Below are positions 1-5,775 of a stretch of DNA of 8,073 nt, piece after piece. Positions within the stretch are counted from its first letter, which is position 1. Each line of letters begins with the position of its first letter. A program made the translations under genes and the position numbers. Location of the stretch: assembly GCA_013814015.1 (NCBI GenBank), contig JACCQS010000369.1, positions 1-8,073 on the forward strand. Reading direction: 5' to 3'. The notes beneath the pieces are model-generated. The model was given only the letters and a program-made list of their open reading frames with translations. It was not told where the DNA came from and made no database searches. The DNA comes from Geodermatophilaceae bacterium. GTDB taxonomy: Bacteria; Actinomycetota; Actinomycetes; Mycobacteriales; Geodermatophilaceae.

Positions 1-279
1 GCCGACAAGATCATGCACGCGATGCTCGAGACCGACAGTGGATTCACGCTCATGGGCGCCGACACTCCGCCAGGGATGGAACACAACCCTGGAGACAATG
101 TCGCGGTGAGCCTGAGCGGGGACGACACCGACGAGTTGCGCGGCTACTGGCAGAAACTGTCTGACGGCGGCACCGTGTCCGTCCCGCTGGAAAAGCAGAT
201 GTGGGGCGACGAGTTCGGCGCGTGCGTGGACCAGTACGGCATCTCCTGGATGGTCAACGTCGCCGCACCGTCTGCCTGA
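1..279 (+). CDS. PhnB-like VOC (glyoxalase-fold) family protein, C-terminal part
   Basis: The reading frame is open from the first base and ends at TGA 277-279, so the N-terminus lies outside the window and only 92 residues are visible. The visible part matches the second half of PhnB-like VOC-superfamily proteins: a strand 'FTLMGAD', a 'GDNVAVSLSGDD' strand-turn, a helix 'LRGYWQKLSDGG', and the hallmark C-terminal block 'VPLEKQMWGDEFGACVDQYGISWMVN'. In this family the WGDEFG...D.(F/Y)G..WM.N block closes the beta-alpha-beta-beta-beta barrel. Substrates are mostly unknown and most members are annotated only by fold. Members are soluble cytoplasmic proteins. The metal-ligand pattern cannot be judged without the N-terminal half, so glyoxalase activity should not be assumed. 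The phosphotransferase gene begins about 53 nt downstream on the same strand and may be co-transcribed. Family call is firm; function is not. Confidence 0.88.
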   Translation, partial: ADKIMHAMLETDSGFTLMGADTPPGMEHNPGDNVAVSLSGDDTDELRGYWQKLSDGGTVSVPLEKQMWGDEFGACVDQYGISWMVNVAAPSA

Positions 280-332
280 TCCGGCCTGGCTGGGTCGCGG
301 GCGCTCATCCGCCGGTAACTGACCGCAGCGCT

Positions 333-1424
333 GTGGACGCGTTCGCATCAGCTGCGGGTGCGCCGATCATCGACCGTGCCGCCGTCGTTGCGCGGCTACG
401 CGCGGACTTCGGCGTATCGGTGCATTCGATTTCTCAGGTTTCCGGTGGGCAGGACTCCGAGGCTGTCGTCATGCGTGCGGTCACCGTCGACGGCGCGGAA
501 TTTGCGGTGAAGGTCAGCCGCAGCCTGGGCGTTGGTGGCCTGCTGGCTTCGGCTTTCCTGGCCCGCCGGGTCTCGTCCGGCATCGCGGGGCCATTGCTAG
601 CTCGCTCCGGGCAGCCGTTCAGCGTCGTCGACGGTCGCAGGTTGTCGGTGTCCCCGTGGGTCTCGGGACGGGGAGCGTACGAGACGGGAATGGATGCTCC
701 CCAGTGGCGGTCCTTCGGCTCGGTGCTGGCCGAGGTACACGACGTGCAGCTGCCGCGCGCGGCCGCCGACCAACTCCCGACCGAGGACTACCGCACTCCT
801 GCCGCAGCCAGCACGCGTGTCCTCGACGAGCGGATCCGCGCGGAAGTACGCCGCCATCCGGCCGGCTCGGATGCCTCGCCGACTGGCGCTCTGATCCGCG
901 AATGGCACGCCGCAACTGGTTCGGTGGGGGCAATTCTCACGCACATAGACGACCTGGGCGACGAGCTACGAGCCTGCACAAGACCTTCTGTGATCTGCCA
1001 TGGCGATGCGCACATCGGGAATGTTCAGCTCAGCGACGACGGCGGCATCTGGTTGCTCGACTGGGACGAGGTCGTCTGTGCACCCCGGGAACGGGATCTG
1101 ATGTTCGTGCTCGGCGGCGTGCTTGCCCATGCACCCGTCAGTACGCGACAGCAGGGATGGTTCTTCGAGGGCTACGGCCCCGCCGATATAGATCCAGTGC
1201 AGTTGGCCTACTACCGGTGCTCATGGGCGCTGCAGGACATCGCTGACTACGCGGGCCGGGTCCTCGACCGGCCGGCAATGTCCGCGGGCGCAGGCAGCCA
1301 GGCACTCGAGCTGTTCTGCGACCTGCTGTCCCCGACCGGCATCGTCAGGCTTGCCGTCGACTCCCTACAAGAGATCGGCCGAGACGTCAGCGTTGCTGGT
1401 TCGCGATGCGGTGGACGGCCGTGA
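333..1424 (+). CDS. APH-family (protein-kinase-like fold) phosphotransferase
   Basis: Predicted small-molecule kinase of the aminoglycoside-phosphotransferase / choline-kinase superfamily, 363 residues from GTG 333. Visible motifs in order are: a glycine-rich 'VSGGQDSEA' loop near residues 36-44; the ATP-contacting lysine in 'FAVKVSR' (K60); the catalytic Brenner motif 'HGDAHIGN' (223-230, catalytic D225 and metal-binding N230); and the Mg-binding 'LLDWDEV' (D243 or D245, equivalent of the DFG/DxD aspartate). The C-terminus is helical, as usual. The frame extends upstream to ATG 201 and GTG 222, but those starts would overlap the preceding gene by 58-79 nt and encode an Arg-rich shadow of it. 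GTG 333 begins just before the conserved fold, although no clear ribosome-binding site precedes it. Many such chromosomal genes do not confer antibiotic resistance; the substrate is unknown. The 3' end overlaps an opposing membrane-protein remnant by 38 nt. Confidence 0.87.
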   Translation: MDAFASAAGAPIIDRAAVVARLRADFGVSVHSISQVSGGQDSEAVVMRAVTVDGAEFAVKVSRSLGVGGLLASAFLARRVSSGIAGPLLARSGQPFSVVDGRRLSVSPWVSGRGAYETGMDAPQWRSFGSVLAEVHDVQLPRAAADQLPTEDYRTPAAASTRVLDERIRAEVRRHPAGSDASPTGALIREWHAATGSVGAILTHIDDLGDELRACTRPSVICHGDAHIGNVQLSDDGGIWLLDWDEVVCAPRERDLMFVLGGVLAHAPVSTRQQGWFFEGYGPADIDPVQLAYYRCSWALQDIADYAGRVLDRPAMSAGAGSQALELFCDLLSPTGIVRLAVDSLQEIGRDVSVAGSRCGGRP

Positions 1425-1558
1425 TCGCCACGAAGAGGATCCCCGAAATCGTGATCGCGATAAGGACTACCGCCCACTCCGGGACGGTGTCGAAGGGCAG
1501 GATCGCCTGCCGGAGATAGTTGGCGCCCAGGGCGCCGCCGGCGAAGCGGTTCGCTCAC
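1387..1558 (-). pseudogene. Remnant or frame-disrupted small membrane protein (one TM helix)
   Basis: On the minus strand the frame from 1554 to TGA at 1389-1387 encodes 55 residues beginning ANRFAGGALG and ending VHRIANQQR. It contains one clear hydrophobic helix, roughly 'WAVVLIAITISGILFVAITAV' (start and end approximate), followed by a basic tail. About 50 of the 55 codons end in G or C, the codon signature of this genome's genuine genes, so chance is unlikely. The frame is preceded at once by tandem stops (TAG TGA, 1560-1555) and has no ATG, GTG or TTG before the helix. A GTG at 1558-1556 lies one base out of frame. A single-base indel between it and about 1540 would give a small protein of about 57 residues starting with MSE. 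It may therefore be a truncated gene, a recent frameshift or a sequencing error. The family is not recognised. It lies downstream of dcp on the same strand and overlaps the end of the phosphotransferase gene convergently. Confidence 0.5.
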
Positions 1559-1605
1559 TAACTCGCTTGCCGGCACCGGCTTGCCAGATTCGAGTCGGAG
1601 ACTTT

Positions 1606-1648
1606 GGCGATCGTTGGCATCGGCTTGACACCGGATGGCGCGATCGCC
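1606..1648. repeat. 8-bp inverted repeat beside the dcp stop codon
   Basis: GGCGATCG (1606-1613) and CGATCGCC (1641-1648) are perfect reverse complements separated by 27 nt, just downstream of the dcp stop codon (minus strand, 1657-1655). The position suits a 3' hairpin, but the loop is long, no U-tract follows on the minus strand, and the CGATCG core is itself palindromic and common in GC-rich DNA. Intrinsic termination is only a weak possibility. Confidence 0.2.
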
Positions 1649-1654
1649 GGGTCC

Positions 1655-3724
1655 TCAGACAGGGAGCAGGCCGCGGCGTTCCAGGAGCGGCTCGATCCGC
1701 GGCGGTCTGCCGCGAAAAGCGGCAAACGCCTCCATCGGGTCCACGCTCCCGCCGCGGGAGAGCAGCGCGGCCCGGAAGGCGTCGCCGTTCCTACGGTGCA
1801 GGCCCTCGTTCTCGTGGAACCACTCCACGGTGTCGGCGTCGAGGACCTCCGACCAGATGTAGGAGTAATAGCCCGCGCTGTACCCGCTCGCGAAGATGTG
1901 CGAGAAGTACGCGCTGCGATATCGAGGAGGAACCGAATCGAGCTGCAGCCCATGACGAGCCAGCGCCGCGGCTTCGAATGCTTCGACGTCCTCCGGCGCG
2001 ATCGCGGCGTCTGATGCCGAGCGACGGTGCCACTCCTGATCCAGCAGAGCGGCCGCGAGGTACTCGGTAGTGGCGAATCCCTGACCGTAGGAACGTGAAG
2101 CCAGCAGCCGGTCGGCCGTCTCCTGCGGAAGCGGCTCGCCGGTCAGGTGGTGCACGGCGTAGTTGGCCAGGACACTGGGCCACCAGGCCCACATCTCGTT
2201 CACCTGCGAGGGGTACTCCACGAAGTCGCGCGGCACGCTCGTACCGGAGAAGCGGGGATAACCGACGTCGGAGAACAGTCCGTGCAGTGCGTGCCCGAAC
2301 TCGTGGAAGGCGGTCCGTACCTCGTCGGCGGTCAACAGGGTCGGCTGGCCCTCCGGTGGTCGCGGGATGTTCAGGTTGTTGACGACCACCGCCGCGGTCC
2401 CGAGCAGATGGCTCTGGTCGACGAAGGTGTTCATCCACGCCCCGCCGCGCTTGGACTCGCGCGCGTAGAAGTCCGCGAGGAACAACCCCAGCGCGGCTCC
2501 GCCGTCGTCGGTGACCTCGAAGATGCGTACGTCGGAATGGTAGGTCGGCAGGTCATTCCGCTCGGTGAAGGCCAATCCGTACAACGCCCCGGCTGCCGAG
2601 AAGATCCCGTCCATCAGGACCCGTTCCAACTCGAGGTAGGGACGCACCGTTGCGGCGTCGATGTCGAACCGGGAGCGCTTGATCTGGTCGGCGTAGAAGG
2701 CCCAGTCCCACGGCTGCAGCGTTCCGAGACTGCCGGCTGCCTCGAAGGCTGCCTGCAACTCGGCCTCCTCCGTACGGGCGTTGGCCACTGAAGGTCCGAT
2801 CAATCCGTCGAGCATGGCCGACACGGCGTCGAGAGTGCTCGCGGTCTGGTCCTCGACGATGTAGGAGGCATGGTTGGGGTAGCCGAGCAGCGCAGCCCGC
2901 TCGGCTCGCAGCTGCACCATCCGGGTCAGACTGATGCCGGTGTCGTGCGGACCGCCCAGCAACCCCCGGGACGTGGCAGCTCGGAAGATCCGTTCTCGCA
3001 GCGCCCGATTCTTCAGCGAGACCAGGACCGGCTGCGCAGTCGGCAGGATGAGTGGCAGCAGGTAACCCGAGCCGTGTCCGCGGCTGCGAGCCGCCTCCTG
3101 CGCCGACGCGATCGAGTCCGCACTCAGGCCGGCCAGCTGGGCCTCGTCCTCGACGTGGATGGCGAGGGAGTTCGTCTCGGCCAGCAGCCGGGCCGAGAAC
3201 TCGGTGGACAAGCTGGACAGCTCCTCGTTCAGCTGGCGCAACCGGCTCTGATCGGAGGCCGACAGGGACGCCCCGGCGCGGAGGAAGTCGCTGCGGTATC
3301 GCTCCAGAAGGCGAAGCTGTTCAGCGCTGAGATCCAACTCAGCGCGACTGGCGTACAGATCCTCTATCCGTCGGAAGAGACCGGCGTGCAAGTGGATCGC
3401 GTCGGAGTGCGCCGCGAGTTGTGGCGCGACGGTTGCCTCGATCGCGCGCAGTCCGTTCGTGGAATCCGACCCGATCAGGTTGAAGAAGACACTGCGGACT
3501 CGGTCCAACAATCGGCCGGAACGCTCCAGGGCGACGACCGTGTTGTCCAGCGTCGGCGGCTGCGCAGAGGAGGCAATTGCCTCGACCTCGGCCAACTGCT
3601 CGGCCATTCCGGCAGCGAAGGCGGGAAGGTAGTGCTCCTCGCGGATCAGGTCGAAGGGCGGCAGCGCGTAGGGAAGCGAACTCGGGCGGGCGAAGGGATT
3701 CTCGTCGGGCAACACCCGGCCCAC
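1655..3724 (-). CDS. dcp: M3-family zinc metallopeptidase (peptidyl-dipeptidase Dcp / oligopeptidase A type)
   Basis: Cytoplasmic thermolysin-fold peptidase that degrades short peptides; Dcp members release C-terminal dipeptides. Residue numbers here count from the upstream ATG at 3775 (706-residue form). The zinc site is 'AFHEFGHALHGLF' with HEXXH at 491-495. The third ligand is E520 in 'RDFVEYPSQ', 28 residues after the catalytic E492, which is the M3 spacing. The conserved C-terminal block 'YFSHIFASGYSAGYYSYIWSE' (about 623-643) supplies the tyrosines and glycine loop of the active site. There is no signal peptide. I prefer the GTG at 3724 (689 residues): the first ~15 codons after ATG 3775 have poor GC3 and span a hairpin, family similarity begins at 'ENPFARPSSLPYALPPFD', and AGAAGG lies 7 nt before GTG 3724. 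GTG 3715 is also possible. It lies downstream of the cyclotransferase gene, probably in one operon. Confidence 0.95.
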   Translation of the reverse strand: MGRVLPDENPFARPSSLPYALPPFDLIREEHYLPAFAAGMAEQLAEVEAIASSAQPPTLDNTVVALERSGRLLDRVRSVFFNLIGSDSTNGLRAIEATVAPQLAAHSDAIHLHAGLFRRIEDLYASRAELDLSAEQLRLLERYRSDFLRAGASLSASDQSRLRQLNEELSSLSTEFSARLLAETNSLAIHVEDEAQLAGLSADSIASAQEAARSRGHGSGYLLPLILPTAQPVLVSLKNRALRERIFRAATSRGLLGGPHDTGISLTRMVQLRAERAALLGYPNHASYIVEDQTASTLDAVSAMLDGLIGPSVANARTEEAELQAAFEAAGSLGTLQPWDWAFYADQIKRSRFDIDAATVRPYLELERVLMDGIFSAAGALYGLAFTERNDLPTYHSDVRIFEVTDDGGAALGLFLADFYARESKRGGAWMNTFVDQSHLLGTAAVVVNNLNIPRPPEGQPTLLTADEVRTAFHEFGHALHGLFSDVGYPRFSGTSVPRDFVEYPSQVNEMWAWWPSVLANYAVHHLTGEPLPQETADRLLASRSYGQGFATTEYLAAALLDQEWHRRSASDAAIAPEDVEAFEAAALARHGLQLDSVPPRYRSAYFSHIFASGYSAGYYSYIWSEVLDADTVEWFHENEGLHRRNGDAFRAALLSRGGSVDPMEAFAAFRGRPPRIEPLLERRGLLPV

Positions 3725-3731
3725 CCTCACA

Positions 3732-3737
3732 CCTTCT
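3732..3737 (-). promoter_or_regulatory. Probable dcp ribosome-binding site (AGAAGG)
   Basis: The minus strand reads AGAAGG at 3737-3732, seven bases before GTG 3724-3722. This is one of the better Shine-Dalgarno matches in the window and the main reason to place the dcp start at 3724 rather than at ATG 3775. A second, weaker GAGG precedes GTG 3715 by 9 nt. The 5' end of the site overlaps the last two bases of the adjacent hairpin. Confidence 0.5.
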
Positions 3738-3761
3738 GGTGGTTTTGGCGAAAACCGCCAG
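3736..3761. repeat. 26-nt inverted repeat between the cyclotransferase and dcp genes
   Basis: The arms at 3736-3746 and 3751-3761 can form an 11-bp stem (ten Watson-Crick pairs, with a T.G pair at 3740/3757) around a 4-nt loop GGCG. In the minus-strand transcript the odd pair is C.A. The GGTTTT/AAAACC core is markedly AT-rich for this genome. A shorter alternative stem, TGGCG/CGCCA around GTTTT, can form from the same bases in the minus-strand RNA. It lies between the cyclotransferase stop (3774-3772) and the preferred dcp GTG, touching the dcp ribosome-binding site. It could be an intercistronic RNA hairpin, a partial terminator or a dimeric-regulator operator; sequence alone does not decide. 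Confidence 0.6.
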
Positions 3762-3771
3762 GGAATGGGGC

Positions 3772-4224
3772 TCATTCACCGACCGAGCGGCACTCACGGG
3801 CCCGCAGCGCCGCAACGTAGTCATCCGGGGCGGCGGCGGCCTGCGCCGCGTCGGCGATCAGCCCGATGGTGCGAGCCGAGGGAAGCCCGCCCTCGAAGGC
3901 ATCCAGAACGTAGGTCCAGGCCAGTACGTCGCCGGTCAGCCCGTGTACCCGAACCCGCATCCGCATGTACAGGTCGTTGTCGGCGCCCTCCCAGGCATCG
4001 AGCAGGCGTTGATCCTCGGCGGAAACGTCGTAGAGCGCGACGAAAACGACTTCATCATCGACCGGGACGATCGTCGGCAGGGCACCCTCCCAGCCGAGTT
4101 CCTCGCCGCCGAAGGTCAACCGCCAGCCACGGATCCAGCCAGTGCCTGCCTCCGGGGAGTGGGGGCAGCGACGGAGCATCTGCGCCGGATCCATGTTCGA
4201 CCCGTACGCGGCGTAGAGCGACAC
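3772..4224 (-). CDS. Gamma-glutamylcyclotransferase-like (GGCT/AIG2 fold) protein
   Basis: A 150-residue soluble protein of the gamma-glutamylcyclotransferase-like superfamily, whose characterised members cyclise gamma-glutamyl amines or peptides to 5-oxoproline and a free amine or amino acid. It opens with the substrate-binding 'YAAYGSNMDPAQM' (YGSN at residues 7-10) and carries the expected catalytic glutamate in 'LLDAWEGA' (E79), followed by 'YMRMRVRV' and the 'VLAWTYV' strand. The length is typical of one domain. The start is GTG 4224-4222, with a TANNNT hexamer seven bases upstream suggesting a leaderless message. The ORF stop TGA overlaps an ATG of the dcp frame (ATGA), though dcp probably starts further on. 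It is divergent from lpdA; as I recall, a similar GGCT-like gene lies beside lpdA in mycobacteria. The true substrate is unknown; actinobacteria generally use mycothiol rather than glutathione. Confidence 0.9.
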   Translation of the reverse strand: MSLYAAYGSNMDPAQMLRRCPHSPEAGTGWIRGWRLTFGGEELGWEGALPTIVPVDDEVVFVALYDVSAEDQRLLDAWEGADNDLYMRMRVRVHGLTGDVLAWTYVLDAFEGGLPSARTIGLIADAAQAAAAPDDYVAALRARECRSVGE

Positions 4225-4230
4225 CGGCGC

Positions 4231-4236
4231 AGCGTA
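4231..4236 (-). promoter_or_regulatory. Putative -10 element (TACGCT) of the cyclotransferase gene
   Basis: The minus strand reads TACGCT, a match to the actinobacterial TANNNT -10 consensus, followed by six bases and then the GTG start at 4224. That geometry would place the transcription start on or next to the first base of the start codon, giving a leaderless mRNA, a common arrangement in actinobacteria. No convincing -35 box is seen 16-18 bp upstream. The left arm of an 8-bp inverted repeat abuts the hexamer. Confidence 0.38.
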
Positions 4237-4293
4237 GCCACCCGAGGGCTGCCAGGGCGCGCAGCTCGGTCGTCCGGGCGTCGAGCGGGTGGC
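4237..4293. repeat. 8-bp inverted repeat spanning the divergent promoter region
   Basis: GCCACCCG (4237-4244) and CGGGTGGC (4286-4293) are perfect reverse complements, 49 bp centre to centre, inside the 89-nt gap between the divergent cyclotransferase and lpdA genes. The left arm directly abuts the putative cyclotransferase -10 hexamer; the right arm lies 8 bp upstream of a GAGAAT (4302-4307) that could be the lpdA -10. Such placement suits a shared regulator, but an 8-bp match in GC-rich DNA may be chance. Confidence 0.3.
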
Positions 4294-4313
4294 GGGTAGG
4301 CGAGAATGTGCCC

Positions 4314-5765
4314 GTGACCAGCATCGTGATCATCGGGGGAGGACCGGCCGGCTACGAAGCGGCCCTGGTCGCAGCCCAACTCGGGGCTGAGGTCACCGTG
4401 GTCGAACGGGATGGCATGGGCGGGGCCTGCGTGCTGGCCGACTGTGTCCCGTCGAAGACCTTCATCGCCTCCAGCGGTTCCCTGACCGGCGTGCGGGACA
4501 GCGGAAGTCTCGGCGTACGCGCGGGGGATCTGGCGCAGGCCAGCCTGGACCCCGGGACCGTGCATGGCCGGGTGAACGCCCTTGCCGCCGCGCAGTCGGC
4601 TGACATCCGGACCAGGCTGGCGCGTGAAGGCGTCACGTTGATCGCCGGGTCGGCCCGGTTGGCCGATGCCGCTCCTGGTCTGGCGCGCCATGTGGTCCAC
4701 GTCGAGTCCCCGGACGGGGAAGGCCGCAACTCCGGCAGTTTTGACAGCGACGTCGATTGCGACATCGTCCTGTTGGCCACCGGCGCAGATCCACGCGTCC
4801 TGCCCGGTGCAGAGCCAGACGGTGAGCGGATCCTGTCCTGGCGCCAGGTGTACGAACTCAAGGAGTTTCCCGAGCACCTCGTCGTCGTGGGCTCGGGGGT
4901 CACCGGCGCGGAATTCGCCAGCGGCTACCTCGAGGCCGGAGTCCCGGTGACCCTGGTGTCCTCCCGTGACCGGGTGCTTCCTGGCGAGGACGCTGACGCG
5001 GCCGAGGTGCTCGAGCAGGTCTTCATGAAGCGTGGCGGCCAGATCGTCAAGCAGGCCAGAGCATCCGGGGTACGGCGGGACAGCGGCGACGACTCCGGCG
5101 GCAGCGGCGACGGTGTGATCGTGTCCTTGGAGGACGGTCGTGAGGTACGCGGTTCGCATGCCCTGATGACCGTCGGCTCGGTCCCCAACTCCGCCGGGCT
5201 GGGTCTGGAGTCGGCGGGTGTCGCGGTGACCTCCAGCGGACACATCACTGTCGACAAGGTGTCCCGTACCAACATTGCCGGCGTCTACGCGGCGGGTGAC
5301 GTGACCGGCGTCTGGCCGCTGGCCTCGGTCGCGGCGATGCAGGGCCGCGTGGCGATGTGGCATGCCCTGGGTGAGGCGGTGTCCCCGATCAAGCTCAAGA
5401 CGGTGGCGGCCAACGTCTTCACCCACCCGGAGATCGCCACGGTCGGGCATTCGGAGAAGGTGATCGTTGACCGGGGCGTGGTCGCGGACACCATCATGTT
5501 GCCGTTGGCCACCAACGCGCGCGCGAAGATGGTGGACCTTCGGGACGGATTCGTGAAGCTGTTCTGCCGCCGCCCGACCGGCGTCGTGATCGGCGGGGTG
5601 GTCGTCGCGCCGGGTGCCTCAGAACTCATCCTTCCGATCGCGCTCGCGGTCCAAAACGGCCTCACTGCAGCCGATCTCGCACACACGTTCTCGATCTACC
5701 CCTCGCTGTCCGGCACGATCACCGAAGCCGGTCGTCGGCTGATGGCCGCCGACGACCTGGCTTAA
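4314..5765 (+). CDS. lpdA: LpdA-like NAD(P)H-quinone reductase (flavoprotein disulfide reductase family)
   Basis: FAD-dependent pyridine-nucleotide oxidoreductase, 483 residues, cytoplasmic. Domains: FAD Rossmann motif 'IVIIGGGPAGYEAA' (4-17) with E31 closing the fold; 'GGACVLADCVPSKTF' (36-50) at the redox site; the NAD(P)-binding second Rossmann 'VVVGSGVTGAEFASGY' (190-205); 'TVGSVPN' (286-292); the second FAD motif 'GVYAAGDV' (323-330); and the dimerisation domain from about 360. C39 and C44 keep the CxxxxC spacing. Where lipoamide dehydrogenases carry the catalytic His-Glu pair (HPTLSE), this protein reads YPSLSG (Y462, G467). That argues against lipoamide dehydrogenase activity and for the LpdA quinone-reductase subgroup. 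A Gly/Ser/Asp-rich insert spans about 255-267. Start: GTG 4314, with a possible GAGAAT -10 six bases upstream; in-frame GTG 4308 is an alternative. The longer upstream frame lacks family similarity. It probably forms an operon with the kinase gene 10 nt downstream. Confidence 0.93.
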   Translation: MTSIVIIGGGPAGYEAALVAAQLGAEVTVVERDGMGGACVLADCVPSKTFIASSGSLTGVRDSGSLGVRAGDLAQASLDPGTVHGRVNALAAAQSADIRTRLAREGVTLIAGSARLADAAPGLARHVVHVESPDGEGRNSGSFDSDVDCDIVLLATGADPRVLPGAEPDGERILSWRQVYELKEFPEHLVVVGSGVTGAEFASGYLEAGVPVTLVSSRDRVLPGEDADAAEVLEQVFMKRGGQIVKQARASGVRRDSGDDSGGSGDGVIVSLEDGREVRGSHALMTVGSVPNSAGLGLESAGVAVTSSGHITVDKVSRTNIAGVYAAGDVTGVWPLASVAAMQGRVAMWHALGEAVSPIKLKTVAANVFTHPEIATVGHSEKVIVDRGVVADTIMLPLATNARAKMVDLRDGFVKLFCRRPTGVVIGGVVVAPGASELILPIALAVQNGLTAADLAHTFSIYPSLSGTITEAGRRLMAADDLA

Positions 5766-5775
5766 CCGGCACCGC

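Noticed and set aside
201..332. N-terminal extension of the phosphotransferase from ATG 201
   Set aside because: It overlaps the VOC-fold gene by 79 nt, and the added residues are an Arg-rich out-of-frame reading of that gene.
333..1424. Calling the APH-fold gene an antibiotic-resistance determinant
   Set aside because: Only general kinase-fold motifs are visible; no subclass-specific substrate residues are recognisable and the context is ordinary chromosome.
1247..1576. A 109-codon minus-strand ORF beginning MPASELVSEPL
   Set aside because: Beyond its first ~12 codons it is out of frame with the hydrophobic, codon-biased reading and gives an Arg/Pro-rich product; only its start region may belong to the disrupted small gene.
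2870..3820. A 316-codon plus-strand frame opposite dcp
   Set aside because: Gln/Arg/Gly-rich shadow of the M3 peptidase, with no motif and no independent promoter or ribosome-binding site.
3765..4313. Long upstream extension of the lpdA frame
   Set aside because: It runs antisense through the cyclotransferase gene, is Arg/Pro/Ser-rich, and the FAD-binding motif that should begin the protein starts only after GTG 4314.
4116..5450. A 444-codon open frame on the minus strand opposite lpdA
   Set aside because: The translation is His/Arg/Gly-rich without any recognisable domain and mirrors the strong codon bias of lpdA; it is a high-GC antisense shadow.
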